Source: Phocaeicola vulgatus ATCC 8482 (GTDB taxonomy: Bacteria > Bacteroidota > Bacteroidia > Bacteroidales > Bacteroidaceae). From it: 64,000 nucleotides of DNA. The translations under genes were made by a program, and so were the position numbers. The stretch covers positions 3,286,001 to 3,350,000 of the forward strand of contig NC_009614.1 of the NCBI RefSeq assembly GCF_000012825.1. The letters run 5' to 3'. Positions 17,982 to 27,287 of this stretch are shown one piece after another (position 1 is the stretch's first letter; the number at the start of each line of letters is the position of its first letter). Below the pieces are notes generated by a model. The model searched no databases and was not told where the DNA came from. It was given only the letters and a program-made list of their open reading frames with translations.

Positions 17982-18614
17982 TTATTGTTTGTTTGACAGA
18001 TAAGGAGATTGTGCAAATGCCTGATTGACGGCATTTAATGTCAACTGCATATTGAAATGGGAGTTTCCGTATAGCAGTCCTGACGCATAGGCATGCCAGA
18101 TGACAGGCAGTTTGTTCTGGTTGGACTTATCGGCAGGTTGTCTTAAATCAACCATCTCCATAATCAGGGTTCCTGTGTCATAGCTGTAAGTTACCGGATA
18201 AGGATAATACCATCCTCCTCCCCAGTAGGGCCCCCAGAATCCGGCATCCCACCAGCCGCCATACCATCCTCCTGTGGTCATTTGTATTCTTTGTTGGGCG
18301 TATGACAACTGAATGCCTACATTGGCTTTTTCTTTATCTTCCGTCCGTACATAGCCTTTCTGTTCCATTTCATGGGCCACTGCACTGATAATGTTTTGGG
18401 CATTTTCATCTTTCCAATAATTGGCTTTCAGGCTGTTGTCCGGAACCAGAATGCTATCTGGCAGGTAATAGGTGGAAAACTCATTGAAATGTACACTGTT
18501 GTCATAATCAGTGTAAACGCTGTAGTCACTATCCAGTTTATTCATATCCGGATCTTTCTCGCACGAGGTAACTATCATGGCAAGCATGAATAGTGGAAAT
18601 AGTAGCTTCTTCAT
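17982..18614 (-). CDS. DUF4136 lipoprotein
   Basis: 210 residues. Lipoprotein signal MKKLLFPLFMLAMIVTSC with the lipid-anchored Cys at 18. The body has the DUF4136 pattern: SVYTDYDNSVHFNEFSTYYLPD near the start, AISAVAHEMEQKGYVRTEDKEKANVGIQLSYA in the middle and LPVIWHAYASGLLYG near the end. It also has a Gly/Trp/Tyr-rich loop (GGWYGGWWDAGFWGPYWGGG). Members sit in the periplasm or outer membrane with no known reaction. It starts 25 bases after the second DUF4251 gene and is followed by the barrel protein. Confidence 0.85.
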   Translation of the reverse strand: MKKLLFPLFMLAMIVTSCEKDPDMNKLDSDYSVYTDYDNSVHFNEFSTYYLPDSILVPDNSLKANYWKDENAQNIISAVAHEMEQKGYVRTEDKEKANVGIQLSYAQQRIQMTTGGWYGGWWDAGFWGPYWGGGWYYPYPVTYSYDTGTLIMEMVDLRQPADKSNQNKLPVIWHAYASGLLYGNSHFNMQLTLNAVNQAFAQSPYLSNKQ

Positions 18615-18639
18615 ATTCCTATAATTTTAGTTAAGTAGT

Positions 18640-19197
18640 TTATAGTGAGCGTCCTTTAAACACATTGGCTTTCTTTAGTGGCAATATTTGACCGGATAAA
18701 GTCATGTGGCTGGAATTAAAGTTCGGAAGAATATCTACAGTCGCATTGTTGCTTCCATAAGGTATGTCAATGTTTACTTGGGCTGAGATTCCGATTCCCA
18801 TCACGTTCATACTGACATGAATATTACCTTTTTTGTCGGTTTTTACTTTATAGTTCGAAGCATTACCGTCTACGGTAATACCTCCTAGTCCGTTCGGACC
18901 GCTGAAAGGTACATTGAATGCTACTTGCACCACGGCCTTGTCACCGTCCAGTCCTACAAAGTTGGTGTTGGATGAAACGAAAGCGGAGGTTCCGTATTTA
19001 AAGTAAACTCTGTCCGCTTCCAGTACAAAGGTTTGGTTGTCTATTGCCTCTTTGGCTTCCTGAAATAACATTTTGTCCAAAGCTTCCTGAGCCGCTTTTT
19101 TTTCCTGACGTGTCATTTCCTTTTCTGTTGTTTGTGCCTGTGAGTATTCTACGCAGGTAAACAAGGTTACTAATGTTAATATTACAACTTTTCTCAT
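18640..19197 (-). CDS. DUF4251 exported protein, paralogue B
   Basis: 185 residues. Signal peptide 1-21 (ending EYSQAQ), then a Lys/Glu-rich helix (TRQEKKAAQEALDKMLFQEA) and the DUF4251 beta domain: FVLEADRVYFKYG, FVSSNTNFVGLDGDKAVVQVAF, GPNGLGGITVDGNASNYKVKTD and MTLSGQILPLKKANVFKGRSL. Probably a periplasmic or outer-membrane-associated small barrel; function unknown. It is clearly a tandem copy of the next gene upstream, with the same length and layout and most residues shared. Confidence 0.88.
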   Translation of the reverse strand: MRKVVILTLVTLFTCVEYSQAQTTEKEMTRQEKKAAQEALDKMLFQEAKEAIDNQTFVLEADRVYFKYGTSAFVSSNTNFVGLDGDKAVVQVAFNVPFSGPNGLGGITVDGNASNYKVKTDKKGNIHVSMNVMGIGISAQVNIDIPYGSNNATVDILPNFNSSHMTLSGQILPLKKANVFKGRSL

Positions 19198-19430
19198 AAT
19201 ACCTACTTTTTTATTTTATGTTGTTTTCCTATTGAAATCCGGTATAAATATAATAAGCTTTGTCATAAACAGGTAGTAATTTATTACTGAAACGGAAAAA
19301 CCGGTTGCTGAAGTGTGTTTTGGAGGAGCTGAAATTAAAGGTGTGAAGAGGAATGAATGAGAAAAGAACAGCCCTGGAAATCTGCTTTAACAAAATTTCC
19401 GGGGCTTATTTTCTATGAACTATAAAGTGA

Positions 19431-19985
19431 TTAGAAAGACCTTCCTTTAAATATATTTGACTTGTCAAGCGGTAGTATTTCACCGGATAAAGTCAGACGG
19501 TTGGAATTGAAGTTGGGGCGTATATCTACGGTGGCATTGTTGCTTCCATAAGGTAATGTTATACTTACCTGAGCAGATATACCTACACCCATTACGCTCA
19601 TTGTCAGATATATGCTTCCTTTCTTGTCGGTTTTGATCTTGTAACCGGAAACATTGCCGTCTACAGTGACACCTCCTAATCCGTTAGGACCGCTGGCAGG
19701 AATGTTGAATGCTACCTGCACAGATGATTTATCACCGTCTACCATTACAAAATTGGTATTAGAAGAAACAAAGGCATTTCTTCCTCTTTTAAATATAACC
19801 CGGTCAGCTTCCAGTGTGAACGCTTTATTTTCTATAGCTTGTCTGGCTTCTTCGAACAAGGCTTGTTCCATAGCTTTTTGCGCCTCTTTCTTTTCCTGAC
19901 GAGTCATTTTTTTTGTTGTTTGTGCTTGTGAGTAGCCTACGCAGCAAAACAAGGTGACGAATACTAATAAAATAATCTTTTTCAT
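19431..19985 (-). CDS. DUF4251 exported protein, paralogue A
   Basis: 184 residues. Signal peptide 1-21 (MKKIILLVFVTLFCCVGYSQ then AQ), helix TRQEKKEAQKAMEQALFEEA and the same DUF4251 domain as paralogue B, ending LSGEILPLDKSNIFKGRSF. The two copies can be aligned end to end without gaps of note, which means a fairly recent duplication. A 233-base gap without other genes separates them. It is the first gene of the run leading to DUF4136, the barrel protein and the two-component pair. Confidence 0.88.
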   Translation of the reverse strand: MKKIILLVFVTLFCCVGYSQAQTTKKMTRQEKKEAQKAMEQALFEEARQAIENKAFTLEADRVIFKRGRNAFVSSNTNFVMVDGDKSSVQVAFNIPASGPNGLGGVTVDGNVSGYKIKTDKKGSIYLTMSVMGVGISAQVSITLPYGSNNATVDIRPNFNSNRLTLSGEILPLDKSNIFKGRSF

Positions 19986-20204
19986 ATATGTATCTTTTAT
20001 GTTATTGTTTGGATATGAAACAAATATAATAATTATTTTGTTGAAAGGACTTTATCTTATTTTTTAATTAAAAGCTTCTATGACTTTATATTTTGTACAA
20101 TGTGTCAAAGAGGGGAGGACAGTATGGCGAATCCTGGCGCAAAATCCAATGGAACTTGGTGCAAGATTGGGTAAACCTTGTAACAAGATATTGCGGAACT
20201 TGAT

Positions 20205-20224
20205 ACACGTACATAAGTACGTGT
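20205..20224. repeat. Palindrome ACACGTAC-ATAA-GTACGTGT
   Basis: Perfect 8-base arms with a 4-base loop. There is no T run, so it is not an ordinary terminator. It lies inside the gene-poor block. Confidence 0.6.
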
Positions 20225-20327
20225 TGGCTTATGCTTGCGTATATGTAGCCCGATGCCAACGTATGTTGCAAGCTTTACGTTACTGATGTTGTTGAATATG
20301 TCTTTATGTTTTTAGAAAACATCAGCA

Positions 20328-20390
20328 CCTTTTTAAAAAAAGATAACCGCCTTTTAAAAAAAGACAAGGGCGTTTTAAAAAAAGGTCAGC
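20328..20390 (+). repeat. Three direct A-rich repeats, period about 21 bases
   Basis: Copies at about 20328-20347, 20350-20369 and 20371-20390 share a TTTTAAAAAAAG core followed by variable bases. In the plus frame they read as repeats of LLKKD. Too few, too short and too degenerate for a CRISPR. Confidence 0.6.
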
Positions 20391-20680
20391 ATGTTTCAGC
20401 GTATATGCCTATCATGTTCAGCGTACATTACTCCATCACTAAGCCGATATTCTTCCTTCTCCATTTATCCTTTCATCTTATTAAAAACACACAGTCAATC
20501 AAGCGGTTAAAACTGGAACCGCTTCCCCTCACTCCCGTTTCAACGGTAAGCGTCTCCGCGATTCTATCTTGTCGCTCTTTTTTCATTCTTATATTTTTGC
20601 CATGTATAAAAATGAATCATTATGGATTTAGCAGAAAAGGAGGATGAAAGGACAATGACGGGATGCCCCTTCATCACCGG

Positions 20681-20701
20681 AACACCCACCGGCAGGGTGT
20701 T
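20681..20701. repeat. Hairpin AACACCC / GGGTGTT
   Basis: Perfect 7-base arms, 7-base loop (ACCGGCA). Followed by TTGAC, not a T run. Role unknown. Confidence 0.5.
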
Positions 20702-20949
20702 TTGACGGTAAATGAAAGGAGAAGGGAAAAACGAATTAAAACAAATGCTGAAGTGCGGAGCCTATAATTTCAGAATTTCTAACGGACCCTTCCCAACTGT
20801 GCCGCTATGTTTGAGAATGAACTCTAAAAAGAACCATATGTTTTTTGTGTGCGGGCCAGCGTGTACATATCTGCGACACCCTCCCTGATTCCTTCCAGAG
20901 AGCCACAATCCGCCTGTCTTTCCGAGGACAGGCTGAAATAAAGGTCGGA

Positions 20950-22236
20950 TCAACCTTTCTTCTTGCCGAACTCCGGATCAATTTTTAGCAGAGCCGTTAC
21001 TCCGAAGGTGATAACGCAGCATATCATAATCCATATAAAGAAATGGGTGTATCCCATCTGTTCCTGAAGCCAGCCGGCAGCCATTCCCGGAATCATCATG
21101 CCTAATGCCATAAATGCGGTACAAATGGCATAATGTGCTGTTTTATGTTCTCCGTCTGCAAAATAAATAAGGTAGAGCATATAGGCTGTGAAACCGAATC
21201 CGTAACCGAATTGCTCTATAAAGATGCAAATATTGATGAGATATAAAGAATCAGGCTGGATATAGCTGAGATAAACATAGACTAAATCGGGTAAGGAAAT
21301 GGCCCATACCATCGGCCAGAGCCATTGTTTCAAACCGTTACGGGCTACGGCTATTCCTCCTAAAATACCTCCTAGGGTAAGTCCGATGATGCCGACAGTA
21401 CCTTGTACGAAACCTATTTCTTCGGTTGTCAGCCCCAAACCACCTTTTTCAACGGGGTCTATAAGGAAAGGAATGCACATTTTTGCCAGTTGAGCTTCGG
21501 GCAAACGGTAGAGTAACATGAAAAGAATGGCAATGCCTGCCTGCTTTTTTTGAAAGAAACTGGCAAAAGTACCAAAGAACTTTTTGAGCAGATTGGAAGC
21601 GGAAACTTCTTTGGAAGTATGATCTGAATCCGGACAGGGAAGAACAAACTTATGATAAATCCATATTCCAAGGAAAAGTCCGGCCAATACAAAAAAGGTG
21701 AGGGACCAAGCGTATGGTATATTATCTGTCATTATTTCCAGTCTTCCTGCAAGCATGATAAGTAATCCTTGTCCCGCAATGGTTGCAATACGGTAGAAGG
21801 TACTGCGGATTCCTACAAACAGGGCTTGCCGATGCGAGTCCAGTGCCAGCATGTAAAAGCCGTCGGCAGCAATGTCGTGTGTGGCGGAGCTGAATGCCAG
21901 TAACCAGAAAACGGCCAAAGTGAGTTGGAAAAAATGCTCTGTGGGGATGGTGAAGGCTATGCCCGCCAGTCCTGCGCCGATTAAAAGTTGCATGGTGATA
22001 ATCCACCAGCGTTTCGTCTTGATAAGATCAATGAAAGGGCTCCATAGAGGCTTGATAACCCAAGGCAGGTTGAGCCAGCCGGTATAAAAAGCTAACTCGG
22101 TATTGCTGATGCCTAATCTTTTATACATTATGACCGAAATGGTCATTACTGCCACATAGGGCAGCCCTTGTGCAAAGTATAGAGTGGGTATCCATGCCCA
22201 TGGCGAGGTATGCTTGTTTTTCATGGTTCCTTTCAT
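20950..22236 (-). CDS. AmpG-like MFS transporter (muropeptide permease)
   Basis: 428 residues, about 12 membrane segments. The opening WIPTLYFAQGLPYVAVMTISVIMYKRLGIS and the segments PWVIKPLWSPFID, ATHDIAADGFYMLAL and GTVGIIGLTLGGILGG are the AmpG pattern. AmpG moves GlcNAc-anhydroMurNAc muropeptides from periplasm to cytoplasm. It starts 45 bases after a SpoIID/LytB gene, and murQ plus a sugar kinase lie 6 kb away on the same strand. This supports a role in cell-wall recycling. A second ATG at 22224 is possible. The stop is followed by the gene-poor region. Confidence 0.88.
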   Translation of the reverse strand: MKGTMKNKHTSPWAWIPTLYFAQGLPYVAVMTISVIMYKRLGISNTELAFYTGWLNLPWVIKPLWSPFIDLIKTKRWWIITMQLLIGAGLAGIAFTIPTEHFFQLTLAVFWLLAFSSATHDIAADGFYMLALDSHRQALFVGIRSTFYRIATIAGQGLLIMLAGRLEIMTDNIPYAWSLTFFVLAGLFLGIWIYHKFVLPCPDSDHTSKEVSASNLLKKFFGTFASFFQKKQAGIAILFMLLYRLPEAQLAKMCIPFLIDPVEKGGLGLTTEEIGFVQGTVGIIGLTLGGILGGIAVARNGLKQWLWPMVWAISLPDLVYVYLSYIQPDSLYLINICIFIEQFGYGFGFTAYMLYLIYFADGEHKTAHYAICTAFMALGMMIPGMAAGWLQEQMGYTHFFIWIMICCVITFGVTALLKIDPEFGKKKG

Positions 22237-22257
22237 TTTAAAGAGTCCGAATGGAAT

Positions 22258-22277
22258 CCCCGCCCATGTGGGCGGGG
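22258..22277 (-). promoter_or_regulatory. GC-rich hairpin between the SpoIID gene and ampG
   Basis: CCCCGCCC-ATGT-GGGCGGGG, a perfect 8-base all-GC stem in an AT-rich genome, 4 bases past the SpoIID stop and 21 bases before the ampG ATG. No T run follows, so it may be an mRNA-processing or stability element or a weak attenuator. Confidence 0.5.
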
Positions 22278-22281
22278 CCTG

Positions 22282-23598
22282 TTAATAAAAACGGCGGATA
22301 TCCGCACCTTTATAGTAATGCAATAGAATTTCATCGTAGGTATATCCCCGTTCTCCCATTACGGCAGCCCCGATTTGGCAGAGCCCTACTCCATGTCCCC
22401 AGCCGGCGCCGGTCAGCAGAAACCATTCGGGAACGCCGTTTTTCAGTTCTCCCTTATCTATTACAAAGGCTGAGCTGAACAGGTGGGAAGAAGATAGAGT
22501 GCGGCGTATTTCCAGTTCCTTTCCGATAGTCAATGTTTTTAGCGAACCTACAATTTTCAGTTTGCAGATACGTCCGGATTTGCCGCGTTGGATAGGAATC
22601 AGGTCGATGATGTCCCCATAATCCGATTTTGTATTTTGACGGATCAGTTCGGATAATTCTGCCTGGGAATAACGTACTTTCCAACGATAGAAATCTGTAG
22701 TTTCCTGATCGTAGTTGTTCAGAATTTGTGAAATGACTTTTTTATCGTGGGTATCACAGAACGAAACAGGAGAAGTACGTATCCAACGCTCTGCCTCTTC
22801 TTCTTTGGTCAGATCGGGTAACGGGCGGTTTTCTTCTTCTTCCGCATCACGGATTGTAGACAAGTAGGGATAATTCTTGTCTTCCCAGCAGTATCCGAAT
22901 TCCTCGCTTGCACCTCCGCAGCATTTGGAGAAACGGGCATCGCAAATGCCGCGTTCATACATCAGCAATTGTCCGCGGGTGGCTCTTACTGCTTCGGTCA
23001 CGGCGGCACTGGATGCTTTGGTTATTCCTTGGTAGCGTTGGCAATGGTCATCGGCGCAAACATCGAATATGGTATGATCTTCGCGGTCGTACCAGCGGAT
23101 GTATTCGGTATCGGTTTTGATAAAGGAGAAAAAGCCTTCGTTTTTGTCACTCAAGGCCTTGCGTTTCTCTATTTGGGCAAACAGCCAGCTGCGTGATACC
23201 ACGGCATGGGCTTTCAGAAACTCCAAAGAGGAAGTGGCGTTCATCTCCGAGGAGATGACGCTTATCAGATAGTCTTCGGCGGGAAGAATATTGATAGCGG
23301 TGATTTTGCCTTCGTCCACCACTAGTTTCAGTGTTCCCATAAAACTTTGGGTTTCTTGCCGTTCCCAGTGGAAATTAATTCCGATGGTTACGTCATATAA
23401 TGAAAACGAGGCATGTTCGTCTTGTGGAGTGAAGGTCAGTTCGCGGTAAAGATTACCATTCCACAGAATACCTCCTTCGCTGAAGGCTACTTGTTGTTCA
23501 CCACAGACCGTTTCTCCTTTAGCGAAAAAATTGCCGTTCAGTGAAAAATGAATTTCTTGTGCGTTTACTATTCCTACGCTTATTTCGGGTTCTTTCAT
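22282..23598 (-). CDS. SpoIID/LytB-domain protein
   Basis: 438 residues. SpoIID/LytB domain at about 90-420: LPAEDYLISVISSEMNATSSLEFLKAHAVVSRSW contains the family's catalytic Glu in SSEM. CADDHCQRYQGITKASS, ATRGQLLMY and WGHGVGLCQIGAAVMGERG are the other hallmarks. SpoIID-type enzymes are lytic transglycosylases acting on denuded glycan strands. No clear signal peptide is visible at this start, which is odd for a wall enzyme. It lies between the GT2-DUF4922 gene (57 bases upstream) and ampG, so the three probably form one operon in wall turnover. Confidence 0.88.
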   Translation of the reverse strand: MKEPEISVGIVNAQEIHFSLNGNFFAKGETVCGEQQVAFSEGGILWNGNLYRELTFTPQDEHASFSLYDVTIGINFHWERQETQSFMGTLKLVVDEGKITAINILPAEDYLISVISSEMNATSSLEFLKAHAVVSRSWLFAQIEKRKALSDKNEGFFSFIKTDTEYIRWYDREDHTIFDVCADDHCQRYQGITKASSAAVTEAVRATRGQLLMYERGICDARFSKCCGGASEEFGYCWEDKNYPYLSTIRDAEEEENRPLPDLTKEEEAERWIRTSPVSFCDTHDKKVISQILNNYDQETTDFYRWKVRYSQAELSELIRQNTKSDYGDIIDLIPIQRGKSGRICKLKIVGSLKTLTIGKELEIRRTLSSSHLFSSAFVIDKGELKNGVPEWFLLTGAGWGHGVGLCQIGAAVMGERGYTYDEILLHYYKGADIRRFY

Positions 23599-23654
23599 TG
23601 TTATTCGTCTTGTTTTTGGGCTTGCTGTAATTCCTTCATCTCTTCGTGTTCTCT

Positions 23655-26126
23655 CTATCTTTTTGCTTTCTCGTCAAAATAACGTCCGGGTATCTTCTCG
23701 GCTTCTTCTACCGTTATTCCCACTTCTTTTATGATGGATGCCACTTTTTCTTCTGTTATTTTGTCGAAATCTTCCTGACGGGTGGTGACGATTACGCCAG
23801 CCATGTCCAAAGCTCCCGGACTGATGAGCATCTGTTCGCTGCCTTCTGCAAAGTAGCAGTCGGGACGGTGCTTGCTGCGGGGAAAAACCACCGTATAGTA
23901 TAGATGGCCTTCCTTCCATAACAGCAGGTTGAACTTCGCTTCTTGTCCGTCTTCATCCGGTGGGAAAGCGGCGAGGGCACTGTATAACAGGGAGTCGTCA
24001 TAATGCGTGTTGCTTGAGAGGATTACCAAAGGACAGGGATAGTCCTTGGTGTTGAGGTAAATTCGGCTACATTCTAGTGGATAATCTTCCTCTTCTTCTA
24101 GATAGGGAAAATACATGCTACGTATATCGATTGTCTGTGCGTGGGTTATCAGCTGTTGTACGTTCGGGATGATGGGAACATCAGTTTTTCTGACTCCTTG
24201 CAGATGGAGATGGTCCGGTGCAGAGGCTCCGCAATGTGCTCCATTATAGAATAGGGCGTAGTCCGGATATTTCTGTACGAATGCACGGACGTCATCGTAA
24301 CTGAAAATATTCTCATCCATGAGTTGGGGGATGTGATCTTTATGGGCGATAGTGAGGTGATCCGGCAATATGGGATAAGGGTTAACGCATATTCTGTTTG
24401 CGGTGATGGTTTCCAGTGCTTTCTGCTCCTTAGGCTGGTTTTCCTTGCACAGGAAACAGGGGCGTGCTTGGATGCTGTCCTTATCCACTTTGGCGGTAGT
24501 CGAAACCGCACGCTGTGCATTGCACTGTACCACAAACGTGTAGCCGTTTATGGACAGTTCCTTGGTCTGTATAGTCTGTAATGCCTCGTGGTTGTGGTGT
24601 GCCAGTGGCCAGCACGCCAGTTGGCTGTCTATAAATCGCTTGATTTCATTCCGGTTCTTCAGCTCTTCTGTATATTTTTTGCGGATTCCCAGTTCACGGG
24701 TGCGCAGGCTGTCTTTGTAGTGATTGTTGGCATTGGTCTGCTCTATGCTCAGGGCGGCATCCGAGTTCCCTTCCCAGCGGCGGCACAGATAGAGTACATC
24801 ATAGATTCTTCCTATCTTATATTGGCGCGAGAAAATGAGTCCCAGGGCATAATCTTCTCCGTAGCTGACATTGGGCACGCCTGTTTCGCGCAGGATAGGT
24901 GTGAAGAATGCGCGCGGAGCCCCCAGACCGTTGATGCGCAATGCGTTATTGTGTCCGTTCTCTTTCGTCCACTCGCTATGGTCTATCACTCCCGGAGCGA
25001 TGGTGTTCAGCCGGAAGTCCGTCATGCGGTAAGTTCCTATTACCATGGCGCATTGCTCTTTGTAGAACGTGTCTACGATGGTTTGCAGGGTATGGGTGTC
25101 GCTGTACAGGTCATCGCTGTCAAGCTGTATGGCGAAGCGTCCGCACCGGGGGTGGTTGATTGCGAGGTCCCAGCATCCCCCTATGCCCAGATCGGTACGT
25201 TGGGGCTGAAGGTGGATTACCGCTTTGTTGTCCTTGTATTGACCGATGATTTCTGTGGTTCCGTCTGTCGAGTGATTGTCCACGATGATGATGTTGAATG
25301 GAAAGCGTGTTTCTTGTGCGAGTGCCGACCGGATGGCATCGTCAATGGTACGGGCGCGATTGCGCACGGGGATGATGACGGAGGCTTCATACTCGAAATT
25401 TCCTTTCTTTACATCCGTTTCCACACATATGGGTTCAAGGAGGGCATTGATAGATTTCAAGTATCGTGTGAATGCTTCTTCCATTTCTATCTGTACCTCT
25501 CTGTTACGGGGATTTACGTAGTCGAACTGCTTTTCGCCGGACAGGCGGTTGTCGCTTTCTGTTTCCGTATAAAGATATTCGTTGATATGTACCAGATGAG
25601 AATGGAGGGTAAGGAGCAGGCGCAGTTCATAAAGGGCGGCATACTCTCTTTCCTCTGTCATTTGGAGGCTGGCGAGGATGAATTCCGTTCTGTTGAATAT
25701 CAGTAGCGGACCGAAATCGAAATCATCACGCACACTGCCGGGTTGGTAGTCGTTGACGGGATGTTTCTTCTTTTCTCCGTTTTTCCATTCATGATGGTCG
25801 GCATAGACCATGCCGCATTCTCTGTCCTGCAGGAAGTCCGTCATGCGTTCCAGTGCCTTGTAAGCCAGTTCCAAAGCAGAAGTCTTGGTGTAGAGCAATA
25901 TATAAGGTGTGTCTGCTTTTTCAGCAATCATCTTCATTGTCTTAGAACTGGTTAGTGAATCAACAGGTAATATTTCGCATCCTTCGGGGGTGGATAATGT
26001 CTTGTTGGGTTCGATGTTCAGCAGATAGATTTTGTTGACTATGCTACTTTCTTTTAGAGCATGGATTGTCTGTTCTGCCGCTGTGCTTTCCCTATAAGGA
26101 ATAAAGCAATTAATTGTTTTTCTCAT
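23655..26126 (-). CDS. Large fusion: GT-A-like region, family 2 glycosyltransferase and DUF4922 phosphorylase-like domain
   Basis: 823 residues. Residues 1-215 look like a degenerate GT-A fold ([29 protein letters not shown]). About 245-480 is a GT2 domain ([36 protein letters not shown]). About 520-820 is DUF4922, a HIT-superfamily region related to ADP-glucose and GDP-galactose phosphorylases, with the signature [13 protein letters not shown] near 670. There is no membrane segment. I start at 26126, which follows a TATCTTTG box; the open frame reaches 26249 but that part lies upstream of the promoter. First gene of a unit with SpoIID and ampG. The sugar donor and product are unknown. Confidence 0.82.
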   Translation of the reverse strand: MRKTINCFIPYRESTAAEQTIHALKESSIVNKIYLLNIEPNKTLSTPEGCEILPVDSLTSSKTMKMIAEKADTPYILLYTKTSALELAYKALERMTDFLQDRECGMVYADHHEWKNGEKKKHPVNDYQPGSVRDDFDFGPLLIFNRTEFILASLQMTEEREYAALYELRLLLTLHSHLVHINEYLYTETESDNRLSGEKQFDYVNPRNREVQIEMEEAFTRYLKSINALLEPICVETDVKKGNFEYEASVIIPVRNRARTIDDAIRSALAQETRFPFNIIIVDNHSTDGTTEIIGQYKDNKAVIHLQPQRTDLGIGGCWDLAINHPRCGRFAIQLDSDDLYSDTHTLQTIVDTFYKEQCAMVIGTYRMTDFRLNTIAPGVIDHSEWTKENGHNNALRINGLGAPRAFFTPILRETGVPNVSYGEDYALGLIFSRQYKIGRIYDVLYLCRRWEGNSDAALSIEQTNANNHYKDSLRTRELGIRKKYTEELKNRNEIKRFIDSQLACWPLAHHNHEALQTIQTKELSINGYTFVVQCNAQRAVSTTAKVDKDSIQARPCFLCKENQPKEQKALETITANRICVNPYPILPDHLTIAHKDHIPQLMDENIFSYDDVRAFVQKYPDYALFYNGAHCGASAPDHLHLQGVRKTDVPIIPNVQQLITHAQTIDIRSMYFPYLEEEEDYPLECSRIYLNTKDYPCPLVILSSNTHYDDSLLYSALAAFPPDEDGQEAKFNLLLWKEGHLYYTVVFPRSKHRPDCYFAEGSEQMLISPGALDMAGVIVTTRQEDFDKITEEKVASIIKEVGITVEEAEKIPGRYFDEKAKR

Positions 26127-26148
26127 TGTTAAAAAGTATTTCTCACGG

Positions 26149-26156
26149 CAAAGATA
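26149..26156 (-). promoter_or_regulatory. -7 box of the GT2-DUF4922/SpoIID/ampG operon
   Basis: TATCTTTG on the minus strand, 23 bases before the chosen ATG. It faces away from the rlmN box 24 bases further on. Confidence 0.5.
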
Positions 26157-26179
26157 GGTAATATATCTTATTTTTTCTC

Positions 26180-26187
26180 TACCTTTG
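26180..26187 (+). promoter_or_regulatory. -7 box of rlmN
   Basis: TACCTTTG, 26 bases before the rlmN ATG at 26213. Confidence 0.5.
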
Positions 26188-26212
26188 TACGCTAATTGTC
26201 TTTTAAATATAA

Positions 26213-27262
26213 ATGGAAACTCCGAAAACAGCATTACTTGGCAGGACATTGGATGAGATTCAACAGATTGTGAGGAATCTGGGAATGCCTAAATTTGCCG
26301 CAAAGCAGATTACGTCTTGGTTGTATGATAAAAAGGTGGAAACGATAGACGAAATGACCAATTTGTCATTAAAGCATCGCGAAGCATTGAAAGAAGGGTA
26401 TGAGGTGGGAGCATCTGCTCCGGTGGAAGAAATGCGTTCGGTAGACGGTACGGTGAAATATCTTTTCCGTACACCGGCTCATAATTTTATTGAAGCGGTT
26501 TATATACCCGATGAGGACCGGGCTACTCTTTGCGTTTCCTCGCAAGTGGGATGCAAGATGAATTGTAAGTTCTGTATGACCGGGAAGCAAGGTTTTACAG
26601 CTAATCTGAGTGCCCATCAAATATTAAACCAGATCTATTCTATTCCTGAAAGGGAAAAGCTGACTAATCTTGTTTTCATGGGTATGGGAGAGCCTTTCGA
26701 CAATCTGGATGAGGTGTTGAAAGTGCTTGAGATTCTGACTTCAGAATATGGTTACGGTTGGAGCCCGAAACGCATCACTGTTTCTTCTGTGGGTTTAAAG
26801 AAAGGACTGGAGCGCTTTCTGAATGAAAGTGATTGTCATCTGGCTATCAGTATGCATACTCCGATTCCTTCGCAACGAAGGGATTTAATGCCTGCCGAGA
26901 AAGCTTTTTCCATTACGGAAATTATTGATATATTGCATAATTATGATTTTAGCAAACAGCGGCGTCTGTCTTTTGAGTATATCGTATTCAAAGGGGTGAA
27001 CGATTCACTTATTTACGCTAAAGAGATTGTGAAACTTTTGCGCGGCATTGAATGTCGTGTCAATTTGATCCGGTTTCATGCCATTCCTAATGTGGATTTG
27101 GAAGGGGTAGATATGGAAACAATGGTTGCCTTCCGTGATTACTTGACGCAGCATGGCGTATTTGCTACGATCCGTGCTTCAAGAGGAGAAGATATTTTTG
27201 CTGCTTGTGGAATGTTGTCTACGGCTAAACAACAGAAGGAGAAAGGTGTTACATTACAGTAA
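26213..27262 (+). CDS. rlmN: 23S rRNA (adenine-2503-C2)/tRNA (adenine-37-C2) methyltransferase
   Basis: 349 residues. Radical-SAM enzyme that methylates A2503 of 23S rRNA and A37 of some tRNAs. The CxxxCxxC iron-sulfur motif is CKMNCKFC near 112-119, preceded by [20 protein letters not shown] and [11 protein letters not shown] follow as in RlmN, and the catalytic C-terminal Cys is in FAACGMLST near 338. N-terminal helical domain with [11 protein letters not shown]. Length is normal. It heads a plus-strand run with a DUF4837 lipoprotein and pdxA. Confidence 0.97.
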   Translation: METPKTALLGRTLDEIQQIVRNLGMPKFAAKQITSWLYDKKVETIDEMTNLSLKHREALKEGYEVGASAPVEEMRSVDGTVKYLFRTPAHNFIEAVYIPDEDRATLCVSSQVGCKMNCKFCMTGKQGFTANLSAHQILNQIYSIPEREKLTNLVFMGMGEPFDNLDEVLKVLEILTSEYGYGWSPKRITVSSVGLKKGLERFLNESDCHLAISMHTPIPSQRRDLMPAEKAFSITEIIDILHNYDFSKQRRLSFEYIVFKGVNDSLIYAKEIVKLLRGIECRVNLIRFHAIPNVDLEGVDMETMVAFRDYLTQHGVFATIRASRGEDIFAACGMLSTAKQQKEKGVTLQ

Positions 27263-27287
27263 ATAACAACAATAATACCATATAATT

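Larger units (their letters stand above)
19986..20949. other. Gene-poor region with short repeats
   Basis: About 960 bases without a gene I can support. Contents seen: an 8-base perfect palindrome at 20205-20224, a block with the phrase CTTGGTGCAAGAT (20157-20169) that is nearly repeated at 62407-62419, three A-rich 20-base repeats at 20328-20390 and a 7-base hairpin at 20681-20701. Reading frames of 60-113 codons exist on both strands but have low-complexity or skewed composition and no recognisable domain. Confidence 0.6.

Noticed and set aside
20328..20390. Possible CRISPR array
   Set aside because: Only three short degenerate copies without spacers of equal length and no cas genes anywhere in the window.
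20306..20647. 113-codon plus-strand frame over the A-rich repeats
   Set aside because: Starts with LLKKD repeats from the A tracts, then random-looking residues; no promoter or domain.
20762..20953. 63-codon minus-strand frame overlapping the end of ampG
   Set aside because: An ATGA overlap is attractive, but composition is unusual and no similarity is recognised.
24588..25706. 372-codon plus-strand frame opposite the GT2-DUF4922 gene
   Set aside because: Antisense to a gene with clear GT2 and DUF4922 motifs; no start signals of its own.
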